Positions 43,727 to 53,100 of a stretch of DNA of 64,000 nt are shown piece by piece. The DNA is taken from positions 62,001-126,000 of the forward strand of contig JARXAD010000012.1 of NCBI GenBank assembly GCA_029866025.1, written 5' to 3'. How positions within the stretch are numbered: position 1 is the first letter of the stretch; each line of letters opens with the position of its first letter. Both the position numbers and the translations under genes were made by a program. Under the pieces are notes generated by a model. The model was not told the origin of the DNA and did no database searches. It saw only the letters and a program-made list of their open reading frames with translations. This DNA is from Vampirovibrionales bacterium. GTDB lineage: Bacteria > Cyanobacteriota > Vampirovibrionia > Vampirovibrionales > Vampirovibrionaceae.

Positions 43727-45328
43727 CTAGAAGTCACGCATGTAGGCGACAAGGAGTCGGGCAGCTTCAGAAGGGTCGGTTTCGATGGCGGTCCCAATGG
43801 CATCCCGCATGGCTTCGGTTTCTGGGTCCATTTGGGCTTCAATAATGGGCATAGGGGGAGGGGGCGGTAAGGCGGCATCCTCAAACTGGGTAGGATCAAT
43901 AATCACGGGTTCAGGGATGTCCAGCTTTTGAGGCACATGAATAATTTGACCTTTGCTGGCAGGTGCTTTTACCAAGTTGTAGAACAAGAACAAAGCCACC
44001 AGTAACACCATGCTTACACCCAGCACGGTGGCCAGTTGCAACCAAAACGCTTGGGTTTGGGCTTCTTTCGCCGTTGCCGATAATTTTTCAGCATCGGCCC
44101 CCACCAACTGGGTAAATTGGAAGCCTTTAATATCAACCGAATCACCGCGAGACACATCAAGCCCCGCCGCATTGGCTACCAGTTCCTTAATCTCTTCGGT
44201 TTCTTGAGCCGTTAACACTTTGTTCATCACCACAGCAACGGTTAAGCGCTCAATTTGGCCCGGGGCATACACAATGGTTTTGTCTTCGCGTGAGACTTCG
44301 TAATTGGTGGTGGTTTTACCAAACTCATAATCACTGTTGTCTTTTTTATCGCCGTTGCTATCGGCACTGGCATACGAGGGCAAGTTATTGGTAGCACCGG
44401 CTTCGCCACCGGCACCGGGTTTTTTCTCCCCACTGTAGGTTTCACTTTGGTTTTGCTGGCTAACCGCCACACCCACAGGCTTGTTTTCATCCCCACCCGA
44501 AGGGATGACGCGATGGATCTTCGCTTCCTGCTGATCAAAATTAAGCATGGCAGCCACCGAAACCACCACGTTTTCTTTACCCACCACAGGAGATAACACA
44601 GCCAATACTTTTTTGGTGGTCTCGTCTTCAAATTCTTTTTTCTTCAGCTCGGCAGTGCTGACCATACTGCCCATACCACCGGGGCCCTCCAGTGAGTTTC
44701 CCGCATTATCGGCCACCGCCACACTTTCGGGGCTAAGGCCCGGAACCGCATGAGCCACCAAATGCTTGATGGTCTTAATTTGTTCTTCTCGTAAGCGTAA
44801 GCCAGGCTCGACGGTGAGCATGACAGAGGCCCGAGGTTTCTCATCGTTTTCTAAAAACAGATTTTTTTCCGGTTGAGACACAATCACTTGGGCATCTTTA
44901 ATACCGCGAATACTTTTAACAATGGTGATAATGGCATTGGTATTCAATGTTCGCAGCCATTCACGCTGTACATCTCCCGAAACTACGGGAGGAATTTGAC
45001 TGAGGCTTACGGGCTTTTCACCACTCAGTTCCGCCACGGTATCCAATACCAAACTGTTTTTACGGCTGGCCGGTACCAAAATAGTGGTGCCTCCATCCGC
45101 CAATTTAAAATCTTGCTTTTCTTCCCGCAATTTAGCAGCAATGGCGGCTGCATCGGTTAAGTTTAAGTCGGCATACAAAACATCGTAATCTTCTTGGGCT
45201 TGTTTAAAGACAAACACACCCACCAAAATAACGCCAATCAGCAAGGTACCCAAGGTAATTTTTTGGGCAAAGCTCAGCACTTCCCAGCGTTGGCCAAACT
45301 GCTCTAATACATCTTTTAGCTTATCCAT
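43727..45328 (-). CDS. fliF: flagellar MS-ring protein FliF
   Basis: Inner-membrane ring on which the basal body is built. Two membrane helices (ITLGTLLIGVILVGVFVF near residue 25; LATVLGVSMVLLVALFLFYN near 445) flank a large periplasmic part with ring-building motifs (DYDVLYADLNLTDAAAIAAK; INSL-type region KPVSLSQIPPVVSGDVQREW). The C-terminal ADPSEAARLLVAYMRDF-like end is the FliG-binding segment. ATG 45328 chosen; the track's longer start is unsupported. fliE is not upstream. Confidence 0.95.
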   Translation of the reverse strand: MDKLKDVLEQFGQRWEVLSFAQKITLGTLLIGVILVGVFVFKQAQEDYDVLYADLNLTDAAAIAAKLREEKQDFKLADGGTTILVPASRKNSLVLDTVAELSGEKPVSLSQIPPVVSGDVQREWLRTLNTNAIITIVKSIRGIKDAQVIVSQPEKNLFLENDEKPRASVMLTVEPGLRLREEQIKTIKHLVAHAVPGLSPESVAVADNAGNSLEGPGGMGSMVSTAELKKKEFEDETTKKVLAVLSPVVGKENVVVSVAAMLNFDQQEAKIHRVIPSGGDENKPVGVAVSQQNQSETYSGEKKPGAGGEAGATNNLPSYASADSNGDKKDNSDYEFGKTTTNYEVSREDKTIVYAPGQIERLTVAVVMNKVLTAQETEEIKELVANAAGLDVSRGDSVDIKGFQFTQLVGADAEKLSATAKEAQTQAFWLQLATVLGVSMVLLVALFLFYNLVKAPASKGQIIHVPQKLDIPEPVIIDPTQFEDAALPPPPPMPIIEAQMDPETEAMRDAIGTAIETDPSEAARLLVAYMRDF

Positions 45329-45546
45329 CGGTGTGTTCCATAACCACGGTATCGAAACAAAGACCACTCTCATTGCGAGGCAAAAAGCATTTTAAAGGCC
45401 TCTTGCCGCCTGCCCATGCATCTGCATCCACTCAATACAGTATGAAGGGGCCTTGGAAGGTTGGAATCAAACGGATGGAGTATTTGCCTCAAGATTTCGC
45501 CTCCTCTTCCCCAGTGGTCAAACGTGGTCAAAAACAGCGCCTCAGC

Positions 45547-45574
45547 AAAACGCCACCCCCATAGCGGAGTGGCG
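45547..45574 (-). terminator. intrinsic terminator after the zinc-ribbon/RGG gene
   Basis: The minus strand reads CGCCACTCC-GCTAT-GGGGGTGGCG followed by TTTT, about 35 bp beyond the stop. Confidence 0.75.
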
Positions 45575-45608
45575 CGTACTTTGATTGCACAGGTTCTGTT
45601 GACGTTCC

Positions 45609-46874
45609 CTATTCTACTGGCTCGGAGGGAGGTGCCGTAGCTTCAACTGCTTTCTTACTCACCCGTTTGGCTTTAGGCTTAGCCTCCACCGATGCTTCGG
45701 CAAGGGGCAAATCCAACGGATCAGCCGCCTCTTCGACGGATGTTTCCTGCTGCACCAGTTTTTTAGCGACCTTTTTAGCAGGTTTCTTAGCACCGTCTTC
45801 TGCAGCCACCGAAATTTCCACCGCTTTGGCTGCTGCCTGTGCCGCTGCCAACGATTCTTTCATGGATTCGGGCAAGTCTTCTCGACCTTCATTCCAGCGC
45901 CCCATGCTTTTGTTTTTACGAATCAGGCCAATGCCCACATGCACCCGCCACTCATCCATTTTTAGCTGCTTGGAAATGATTTTGTGGATACCAATAGGAG
46001 GAATGGGCAAATAGGGCTCGTACAAAGCTTCAACGGCCATTAATTGTTCAGGAGACACCGCCAGCTTACGCTTAGGGTAATCCAGTTTGGGCAGTTTCAT
46101 TTTTTGCCGAATGAGATTGATGGCAAAAAACACCACGCTGGGTTTCATGTCCAAGGCTTGCCCAATAATTTCATGCACATCGGGGTTGGGCAGAGGCAAC
46201 GCTTTGCGGTATAGCAATTCCACTTTCGCCACATCTTGCGGATTGACGAGCATATTTTTTTTGGGGCCACCACGGCCACCCCCACGAGGAGGACCACCGG
46301 GACGTCCACCCGGTCTACCGCCAAAGCCGCCGGGGCGTCCACCGCGAGGAGGACCGCCAAACCCGCCACGCTGGGGAGGGGCACCATAGCCACCACCCCG
46401 AGGGGCGCCGTAACCGCCGCCTTGTTGAGGGGGACGTCCGTACCCTTGCTGTTGAGGAGGAGCACCATACCCGCCGCCTTGTTGAGGGGGGCGTCCGTAC
46501 CCTTGCTGTTGAGGAGGAGCACCGTAACCGCCGCCTTGTTGAGGGGGCCGTCCGTACCCTTGCTGCTGGGGAGGACGACCATATCCGCCGCCTTGTTGAG
46601 GGGGGCGTCCGTACCCTTGCTGCTGGGGAGGGGCACCGTAACCGCCACCCTGCTGAGGAGGTTCATTCCGATCGCCATAAGCAGGCGGTTTTCCTACACC
46701 GGGCGAAGGCTTATCCTCTGGGGGTAAGGAAGGGATTTTGCCAAAGGATCCACCATCCGGGGCTGTGCCACCGCTAATCATGCCATCGGGATACAGGCAA
46801 TCGGGGCAAATGACCCGTTTTGGGTTCTTGGTTTCAAAAGGTTTGCTGCATTTGGCGCAATTACTTTGGTACAT
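45609..46874 (-). CDS. zinc-ribbon protein with YGxPPQQ and RGG repeats
   Basis: A 421-residue modular protein. Residues 1-30: treble-clef/ribbon with C6-x2-C9 and C23-x2-C26. About 75-155: tandem 19-residue repeats (YGRPPQQGGGYGAPPQQQG). About 155-205: an arginine-glycine-rich stretch of the RGG type. About 210-310: two copies of one helical unit (VAKVELLYRKALPLPNPDVH; MAVEALYEPYLPIPPIGIHK), each ending with NLIRQKMK or GLIRKNKS. About 320-421: Ala/Lys/Glu tail. Such architecture suggests a nucleic-acid-binding, possibly condensate-forming protein, but no family is recognised. Confidence 0.7.
   Translation of the reverse strand: MYQSNCAKCSKPFETKNPKRVICPDCLYPDGMISGGTAPDGGSFGKIPSLPPEDKPSPGVGKPPAYGDRNEPPQQGGGYGAPPQQQGYGRPPQQGGGYGRPPQQQGYGRPPQQGGGYGAPPQQQGYGRPPQQGGGYGAPPQQQGYGRPPQQGGGYGAPRGGGYGAPPQRGGFGGPPRGGRPGGFGGRPGGRPGGPPRGGGRGGPKKNMLVNPQDVAKVELLYRKALPLPNPDVHEIIGQALDMKPSVVFFAINLIRQKMKLPKLDYPKRKLAVSPEQLMAVEALYEPYLPIPPIGIHKIISKQLKMDEWRVHVGIGLIRKNKSMGRWNEGREDLPESMKESLAAAQAAAKAVEISVAAEDGAKKPAKKVAKKLVQQETSVEEAADPLDLPLAEASVEAKPKAKRVSKKAVEATAPPSEPVE
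46427..46670 (-). repeat. 57-bp coding tandem repeats
   Basis: TACCCTTGCTG recurs at 46441, 46498, 46555 and 46612, a 57-bp period equal to 19 codons. Copies differ by few bases, so unit number may vary between strains without breaking the frame. Confidence 0.9.
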
Positions 46875-47590
46875 CGTGGGTGTTCCCCCTCATCCTTTGT
46901 TCATTAAGCCCTGGGTTGTGGCTGTGGCTTTATAAAGCCATCCCGCGAGGCAAACAACGCACGTGGCGGCCAACAGGCTATCCAGGCTTTAAATACGTTA
47001 ATGGTGTGCAATGTGGCTTGAAGTAACAAAACTGGTAAACCTTTAACCCTCAAACGGCACCCTATGGCCGAAAAAATTGTTGAAAATCAATCGATTGGGA
47101 ACAATCACTATCTAAGTAATACGAGAACAGGACACCCTCTGTCCTTACAGTAAAATGATGAGCCACGGAGGGCCACCTAACGAGAATTCAAAAAAGGCTA
47201 CAAATCGTCGAGCAAGGGAATCTAATCAGCAAATCAATTCGATGATCCCAAATACTTACCCCAAGAGTGGAACCATGGGAGCCAGAACACGCAAGAATTG
47301 TATCATCATAATAACAGGGCTCATAACGGTCAATACCAAACCTACTTTGCCCATTGAGGATTGGCACTTCTTCCTGAGAATTCTATTGCCAGCATCCCTT
47401 TGCTAGCCCTACAAACCCCTTGATGAAGGTATCGGCACTTGCCCTTAGACTACGTAGCCCGAGCCGTTATAACATCCTCTGGATGAGTGAGAGACCTTTC
47501 ACCCCCTCCCATTGCCCACCACTAATACCGGCTGTGAGATAATCTAGCTTTCCGATCCAAAGCTTGTTTGTCAGGAAAATCATTCCCGCC
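46875..47590. other. gene-poor region upstream of sdaAB
   Basis: About 700 bp without a convincing gene. A perfect 14-bp palindrome GGCTTTATAAAGCC lies near 46931. A track ORF on the plus strand (47155-47406) has no ribosome-binding site. On the minus strand a 32-codon ORF at 47256-47354 encodes a hydrophobic peptide and is described in the findings. No known structured RNA (tmRNA, RNase P, SRP, 6S) was recognised. Confidence 0.5.
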
Positions 47591-48283
47591 ATGGGTGAGT
47601 CTCTTTTTAGCATTATTGGCCCCGTCATGGTGGGGCCCTCCAGCTCCCATACAGCGGGGGCCGTTCGATTGGGCTTGTTGGCCCGTGCCCTAGCCGGCAT
47701 TAGCGATGCTGCCATGCCCCAATCGGTAACCCTCTCTCTCTACAATTCCTTTGCCCACACGTATCGCGGCCATGGCACCGATAAAGGCTTACTGGGAGGC
47801 TTGTTGGGCATGGCGGTCAACGATGAGGGCATTCGTACCGCTGAAGAGAAAGCCAAGGCAGCAGGGCTGCATTACACTCTAACCCCCCGCTTTGAAGCCA
47901 ACACTCACCCTGAAAACACCGTGGTGTTTGACATCATTCGGTCCGATGGCAGCCCCATGCGTTTGGCGGGAAACTCCATTGGGGGTGGCCAAGTGGCTAT
48001 TACCCATTTGGACAGCTTTGACGTGAGCATTACTGGCGAAACACCAACGCTGGTGCTGGTTTACCCCGACAAACCCGGCATGATTTGGAAAGTAACAAAA
48101 GTCATCGCCGAAGTGGGCATTAACATTGCCACCTTGCAGTGTTCTCGCAACCGGCGTGGGCAAGATGCCACCATGGTCATCACCTTGGACGATCCCATTC
48201 CTGCCACGGCACTTCAGGGCTTGTATGATGTGATGGGTAAGGTTTCCCTCCTTCGCTGTTTGGATGCCCTGCCCATGGTGTAG
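47591..48283 (+). CDS. sdaAB: L-serine dehydratase, iron-sulfur type, beta subunit
   Basis: With the next gene, deaminates L-serine to pyruvate. SLFSIIGPVMVGPSSSHTAG opens the beta domain; GHGTDKGLLGGLLG and NSIGGGQVAI follow. An ACT domain occupies about residues 155-228 (PTLVLVYPDKPGMIWKVTKV). Split alpha/beta subunits are the Gram-positive-like arrangement. ATG 47591 chosen because the family starts here; a clear ribosome-binding site is lacking. sdaAA starts 86 bp later. Confidence 0.93.
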   Translation: MGESLFSIIGPVMVGPSSSHTAGAVRLGLLARALAGISDAAMPQSVTLSLYNSFAHTYRGHGTDKGLLGGLLGMAVNDEGIRTAEEKAKAAGLHYTLTPRFEANTHPENTVVFDIIRSDGSPMRLAGNSIGGGQVAITHLDSFDVSITGETPTLVLVYPDKPGMIWKVTKVIAEVGINIATLQCSRNRRGQDATMVITLDDPIPATALQGLYDVMGKVSLLRCLDALPMV

Positions 48284-48369
48284 TCGCCATAGAAGTATCA
48301 AACCCAATTTTTTATTTAGACTTTCTAGACATTTTTAGCCTTATTTTCTCGACTTTTTGGACATTCCTC

Positions 48370-49254
48370 ATGAGCCAATTTCACACCTTTGAAGACCTAT
48401 TGGCCTACTGCACCACCCATGGGTGCAGCGTGGCCCAGGCGGCCTTGCAAGAAGAAGCCGCCGAAACGGGAAAATCCACAGAGACCATACTGGCCCAAAT
48501 GGAAACCGTCGTGGCCCAAATGGAACGCACCATCCAAAGCGGTATTGGCAGCGATGCCCCCAGCCTAAGCGGCCTAAGCGGGGGCGATGCCCAGCGCCTG
48601 ATGGGGTATTTGGGCAACACTAAAAATGTGCTTTCGCCTTTATCCATACGCTTATTGGCCTATGGCGTGGCCACGCTGGAAGAAAACGCCCGCATGAAAA
48701 CCATTGTGGCCTGCCCCACCGCCGGTGGCAGTGGCTCAGTGCCTGCGGTGCTGATTGCCCTAGAGCACGAACACGGCCTAGAGCGCACTCAAACTGTTCA
48801 AGGTCTATTGGCCGCAGGGCTGGTGGGCGAAATTGTGGCCAAGCGCATGCGATTGTCTGGCGCTGCGGCGGGTTGCCAAGCGGAAGTAGGGGTGGCCAGT
48901 GGTATGGCGGCGGCAGGCATGGTGCAAGCCTTGGATGGCACACCATTGCAAGCCATTACGGCGGCAGCCATTAGCATGCAAAACTTGATGGGCTTGGTGT
49001 GCGACCCTGTGGCAGGGCTGGTGGAAGTACCCTGTGTACTGCGCAACGGGCTGAGTGCCGTGCAAGCGGTAGGAGCCGCCACCATGGCCATGGCCAACAT
49101 TATTAGCTTTGTACCCGCCGATGAAGTGGTGGACGCCATGGCGCAAGTGGGCAAGCTAATGCCCAGCCAGCTAAAGGAAACGGCGGAAGGTGGCTTGGCC
49201 ATGACCCCCACGGCCCAAGCCTTTACCGACAAGCTTTATCCTAAAGCACCTTAA
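48370..49254 (+). CDS. sdaAA: L-serine dehydratase, iron-sulfur type, alpha subunit
   Basis: Carries the [4Fe-4S] cluster of serine dehydratase. MKTIVACPTAGGSGSVPAVL provides one cluster cysteine; AAAGCQAEVGVASGMAAAGM and MGLVCDPVAGLVEVPCVLRN provide the others. Length 294 matches the alpha chain. Its TAA overlaps the stop of the convergent PRFG gene (shared TTAA). Confidence 0.95.
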   Translation: MSQFHTFEDLLAYCTTHGCSVAQAALQEEAAETGKSTETILAQMETVVAQMERTIQSGIGSDAPSLSGLSGGDAQRLMGYLGNTKNVLSPLSIRLLAYGVATLEENARMKTIVACPTAGGSGSVPAVLIALEHEHGLERTQTVQGLLAAGLVGEIVAKRMRLSGAAAGCQAEVGVASGMAAAGMVQALDGTPLQAITAAAISMQNLMGLVCDPVAGLVEVPCVLRNGLSAVQAVGAATMAMANIISFVPADEVVDAMAQVGKLMPSQLKETAEGGLAMTPTAQAFTDKLYPKAP

Positions 49255-49667
49255 CCCCATCGTTGCTCTATGGCTGCTTTTACTTGCTGGGCACGTACTT
49301 GTTTGTGGGCTTTTTGGATGGCGCGTTCAATAATGTCTCCATGCCCCAACCACGCTTCTAAGGCTTTGCCAAACCCACTGCGGCTTTCAATCAACTTTTT
49401 CTTCCAGTGTTTCCCCACTGTAAGCATTGCTGTGAGCCGAGGACTTTCTCCCCTTGCCCCTGCAGGTTTCATCCCCACGTTAATCACAACCTCATCGGTT
49501 TTTGCAAAGTCATCGCAATGCGCTTCCAATTCCGTTAGCAAGGCCTTCCCTTCCTTCTTTTTAAAATAGTCTTCCGGAAAGAGTTCATCAAACACCCGAA
49601 AGATGCCCACCTGCTTAAAACCAAATCGAGGCATAGCCACAGCCGGTTGAACAGCGTTAAAGCCCAT
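49251..49667 (-). CDS. small protein with N-terminal PRFG motif
   Basis: A 138-residue protein, lineage-specific. The N-terminus is MGFNAVQPAVAMPRFGFKQV, with PRFG at residues 13-16. GGGGAG six to eight bases before the ATG is a strong ribosome-binding site. The body is a mixed alpha/beta domain with many lysines (KALLTELEAHCDDFAKTDEV; MLTVGKHWKKKLIESR) and a helical end. No signal or membrane segment. It is convergent with sdaAA with overlapping stops. Function unknown. Confidence 0.7.
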   Translation of the reverse strand: MGFNAVQPAVAMPRFGFKQVGIFRVFDELFPEDYFKKKEGKALLTELEAHCDDFAKTDEVVINVGMKPAGARGESPRLTAMLTVGKHWKKKLIESRSGFGKALEAWLGHGDIIERAIQKAHKQVRAQQVKAAIEQRWG

Positions 49668-49772
49668 GGTATCTCCCCTATTACCTCACACCCAGTTGTT
49701 TTTTGAATGACCTGAATTATACATTTTTTTTGATAGTTAAGCCACAGTGTCTTTTTTTTGTTACAGTGACCT

Positions 49773-50711
49773 TTAAAATGATGGCGTCGAGCCCGCTTTA
49801 GAAGAACCCGCCTTAGCGGCTGGGCGCTGGGTAATTTTGCCCAATACCTGAACCTTTACGGGCACCATAGATTGCACCGGCTGAGCATAGGTGGCCTTGG
49901 GGGCGCGCAACACCAGCGCTTTGCTCAACACACCGGAGACCCCCGTAAAGGAGTTGAGACTGTCACCACTATCAAACACGCTGGCGGTGACGTTACCAAA
50001 ACGGTTGGTTTTCACGGGGTGAATCCAGGAGCCACTAAAAATGCACGGCAAATGGGGCGCTTCTGTATCAAACACGCGCAGGTGGGCATTTACATAGTAG
50101 CGATTATCGCTGGGCAGTTCGTCTGTTATCCATTGTCTGGCTTTGTCTTTAATATTCCAGCTGCGGTCGGGGCGATGGGTCTCCACATCGGCATCCACAA
50201 ACACCACGCGGGCCACATCGGCATCAAACCCCAACGACTGAATGGCATCCAGCAAATACCCTAAGGTTGAGGGGGAGGGGCTGCCGGTGCGATGCACTTG
50301 TTGCATCGCTTCGTTATAGGTGGCGGTGTAGCCTTGGCGCTTTAAAGCATCCACAATAAGCCCCGGGCTCTGAATCCGCGATTCAGGATGCTGGCGCTGC
50401 AAGTGAAGGGCCAGCTCGTTGGCCACCACGGTGGACACATCGGAAAAGGCTTTACGAGAATTAAGGGGCGGCACCGGCAACACCACAATGCCACTCAGGG
50501 CTTTGTAGGTGGTTTTAATTTTCATCAGCGGGGGCTCGGCAGGGGTTGCGACGGGTTCAGTGGCTGCGGATGCAGGCGCCAATGAGGCCACCACCGCCGG
50601 ATCCGGCGACATAGACGGCGTGGGTAATTCCGTCGCCCAGCCGAGGGATAAGCCCAGCGAAAAACTGGTTGCCACCCAACACACTATTGTCCAACACAAC
50701 CGCTGCATCAA
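49773..50711 (-). CDS. exported protein of unknown function
   Basis: 312 residues. A Sec-type signal (RLCWTIVCWVATSFSLGLSL then GWATE) is followed by a Pro/Ala-rich linker and a globular domain starting near residue 65 (TTYKALSGIVVLPVPPLNSR). SDVSTVVANELALHLQRQHP and the DVARVVFVDADVE strand recall lipoproteins that assemble in the periplasm, but no family is certain. Basic Ala/Ser/Lys tail. AGAGAG lies upstream of the ATG. Monocistronic by spacing. Confidence 0.7.
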   Translation of the reverse strand: MMQRLCWTIVCWVATSFSLGLSLGWATELPTPSMSPDPAVVASLAPASAATEPVATPAEPPLMKIKTTYKALSGIVVLPVPPLNSRKAFSDVSTVVANELALHLQRQHPESRIQSPGLIVDALKRQGYTATYNEAMQQVHRTGSPSPSTLGYLLDAIQSLGFDADVARVVFVDADVETHRPDRSWNIKDKARQWITDELPSDNRYYVNAHLRVFDTEAPHLPCIFSGSWIHPVKTNRFGNVTASVFDSGDSLNSFTGVSGVLSKALVLRAPKATYAQPVQSMVPVKVQVLGKITQRPAAKAGSSKAGSTPSF

Positions 50712-51045
50712 TACGTTCTCTCTGTTTTGTTTGTGGATGACTTTTTACGGCCACACGAAACCCACGATTGTTTTAGTGTGAGGGACGCTGCATCTAAAGG
50801 CATCCTCCAATCTGTTGGTTCTTCTGCAGAGGGGCTAGTGCCTCACACGACAAGACGTATTTCTCTCATTTAAGCAAGGCGTAAACCTCAATCATTTTTT
50901 AAAGGTTACGCAATAAGCCAGTATAAAAGCCCAGCTTGATGGGGCAGTTAAAGAAAAAAGCCATTAGCACAGGGCCAACGGCTTAGAAATCCAAACAGCA
51001 TTTGATCGATATAAATAAAACTAAAAAATAAGGTCTGCAACAGCC
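50712..51045. other. intergenic region
   Basis: About 330 bp with no credible ORF. It contains the imperfect hairpin GAGGGGCTAGTGCCTC near 50832, which resembles the terminal block of the dispersed repeat. It includes the leader of the exported-protein gene. Confidence 0.45.
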
Positions 51046-51240
51046 TTAGCCGAGGAGTAAAGACTCAATGGCATCGGCGGTTTGCTTACTGCGGGTAGAA
51101 GCACCACGACCGCGACGGGTGGTAATGTACTCTCGTAGGGCTTGGCGAATCAGTTCGCTGCGGGTACGTTGCTCGGTTTCGGCAATTTCGTCAACTTGTT
51201 CTAAAAATTCGTCTCTCATGGAAATTAATACTTTAGCCAT
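51046..51240 (-). CDS. ribbon-helix-helix DNA-binding protein
   Basis: A 64-residue RHH/CopG-type protein: the strand AKVLISMRDEFLEQVDEIAE and helix RTRSELIRQALREYI are the motif. A basic tail (TTRRGRGASTRSKQ) follows. Such proteins are antitoxins or small repressors. No toxin-like gene lies next to it, and 480 bp of non-coding DNA is upstream, so a free-standing regulator is more likely. Confidence 0.85.
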   Translation of the reverse strand: MAKVLISMRDEFLEQVDEIAETEQRTRSELIRQALREYITTRRGRGASTRSKQTADAIESLLLG

Positions 51241-51723
51241 CTTTCCTCTGCTCCTCCATTACGTGGGTGGTTACGGTGTGATTCTGTCCTGTTTACCAAT
51301 CATTGGCTACAACAATCACTCATTTAACAAGCCTGCCCTCCAAAAGCAGACCTATTCAATGTGTTACCCGCAAAACGGGTGGTGGCTGTTCAACCAATCT
51401 TTGGCGATAAAATTCAACGCCTTTGGGGCCGTCTTTTTTATCTTCCATTGATTACTGTGCGCTTACGTTGTTTCTCTGTCTCTCTATTCTTTAAATCAAA
51501 GGGTTCTCTCTCAAAAATAGCTTCTCGACTCTTTGATAAAAAACGGGGTCTCATCAAACATTGGGGTCACCATCATCAGAAGGTGATATCCATCAGATGT
51601 TATACTTAAATAAAAACACCTCCTGCCACAAAATTGCCTGAAACCGCTGATTTGTTACAAGGCTGTAACTAAAAGGATATCGTTTGGTTTTACTGAGCCC
51701 TTCCTTGTTTCTATACTAATGGG
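51241..51723. other. intergenic region between the RHH gene and mtaB
   Basis: About 480 bp. No ORF with a plausible start or composition. A good -10 box TATACT lies at 51712-51717, just in front of mtaB. Confidence 0.45.
51691..51717 (+). promoter_or_regulatory. promoter of mtaB, probably leaderless
   Basis: TTTACT, 15-17 bp, then TATACT at 51712-51717. The ATG at 51724 is only 7 bp beyond the -10, so the transcript would start at or next to the start codon. Confidence 0.4.
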
Positions 51724-53100
51724 ATGAGCACTGCCCCCATCGACGTTATTCAACCCCACCCAACACTCGCCCAAAAAACGGTGGCGTTTTACACCTTGGG
51801 CTGCAAAACCAACCAGCTGGAAAGCGCGACCCTGGCCCAACAATTTACAGGGGAAGGCTGGCAGGTGGTGCCCTTCGATCACAGCGCCCAAGTGTATGTG
51901 ATTAACAGCTGCACCGTTACCCAACGCAGCGATAACGAAACCCAGCGGGTCATTCGCAGGGCCAAGCTGGCCAACCCCAGCGCCCAAATTGCTGTGACGG
52001 GTTGCTATGCCCAAGTAGCGCCTGAAGAAGTGGCCGCCCAACCCGGCGTAACCCACGTGGTGGGCAATGACCTTAAAGGGCAACTCACAAAATTAGTGTT
52101 AGCAAACACGGTGAATTTAGTAGAAGAAGAGCCAGTGGCTCCCCCCCACGTGTGGGTGCAGGACATTGACAAAAGCCGCATGGTGGAAGGCGCTACCCAA
52201 GGCGGGATTGATAGAACGCGTGCCAGTTTAAAAATTCAGGATGGGTGTGATTTTCAATGCACCTACTGCATTATTTGGGAGGCCCGTGGAAAAAGCCGGA
52301 GCTTACCCGTAGCTGATTTATTGCTCAGTCTACAGCGCTTGGTTGATGAAGGCTTTACGGAAGTGGTGCTAACGGGCATTAACATTGGCCAGTACCAATG
52401 CCCCACCACCGAGGCGAATTTGGCCACCTTGTTGCGTGAGATGCTCGCTCTGCAAGGCACCTTTCGCTTACGCCTGTCGTCATTGGATCCGTATGAAGTA
52501 ACGCCAGAGCTGATTGCCGTACTCAAAGAATGTGCGCGTTTTGGGGCCACCGAGGGCTCCTCTATTTGCCCGCATATTCATCTCTCAGCCCAAAGTGGTG
52601 AGGATTTTGTATTAAAGCGAATGGGGCGCCGCCACCATGCCGTGGATGTGGCCCGTGTGTGCGAAGAACTGACCCAGGCGGTTCCCAACATGGCCATTGG
52701 CAGCGATATTATTGTGGGTTTTCCAGGAGAAACCGCCGAGCGCTTTGAAGCCACCGCCGCGCTCCTCGCCAGCATCCCCATGCACTATTACCACGTGTTT
52801 AGTTATTCCAAGCGAAAAGGGACGCCCGCAGCGGGCTTTCCTGATCAAGTACCAGAACGTGAGAAAAAAGCCCGCGCCAATCGACTTAAAGCCCAATCCG
52901 ACGCAGCTTGGCTGGCATACCGAGAGTCCTTTATCAATTACCCCTTAACTATGGTGGTGGAAACCGACGGCCGCAAAGGGGTAACAGAAAATTACATTCA
53001 CGTGGCGCTGCCGGAAGGCTCTAGCGCTGAGGCCGGACGCCTGTTGTCCGTTCAAATAAATCGCGTTGAAACAATGACAACAATAGTTGAAGCCATTTAA
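51724..53100 (+). CDS. mtaB: tRNA methylthiotransferase MtaB
   Basis: Radical SAM enzyme making the 2-methylthio group of ms2t6A37 in tRNA. The N-terminal UPF0004 domain has FYTLGCKTNQLES and VINSCTVTQRSDNETQRVIR, giving the cysteines of the second cluster with GCYAQ. The radical SAM CxxxCxxC is in KIQDGCDFQCTYCIIWEARG. The C-terminal TRAM domain is present but short. TLGCKTNQ and NSCTVT favour MtaB over MiaB. Its TAA overlaps the stop of the convergent broken VQFG gene. Confidence 0.92.
   Translation: MSTAPIDVIQPHPTLAQKTVAFYTLGCKTNQLESATLAQQFTGEGWQVVPFDHSAQVYVINSCTVTQRSDNETQRVIRRAKLANPSAQIAVTGCYAQVAPEEVAAQPGVTHVVGNDLKGQLTKLVLANTVNLVEEEPVAPPHVWVQDIDKSRMVEGATQGGIDRTRASLKIQDGCDFQCTYCIIWEARGKSRSLPVADLLLSLQRLVDEGFTEVVLTGINIGQYQCPTTEANLATLLREMLALQGTFRLRLSSLDPYEVTPELIAVLKECARFGATEGSSICPHIHLSAQSGEDFVLKRMGRRHHAVDVARVCEELTQAVPNMAIGSDIIVGFPGETAERFEATAALLASIPMHYYHVFSYSKRKGTPAAGFPDQVPEREKKARANRLKAQSDAAWLAYRESFINYPLTMVVETDGRKGVTENYIHVALPEGSSAEAGRLLSVQINRVETMTTIVEAI

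Noticed and set aside
46427-46670. Regularly spaced repeats as a possible CRISPR array
   Set aside because: The 57-bp period equals 19 codons of an open reading frame and there are no unique spacers.
47155-47406. 83-codon plus-strand ORF in the gene-poor gap
   Set aside because: No ribosome-binding site, irregular composition and no recognisable domain.
51046-51240. RHH protein as part of a toxin-antitoxin pair
   Set aside because: No toxin-like ORF lies within 300 bp on either side.
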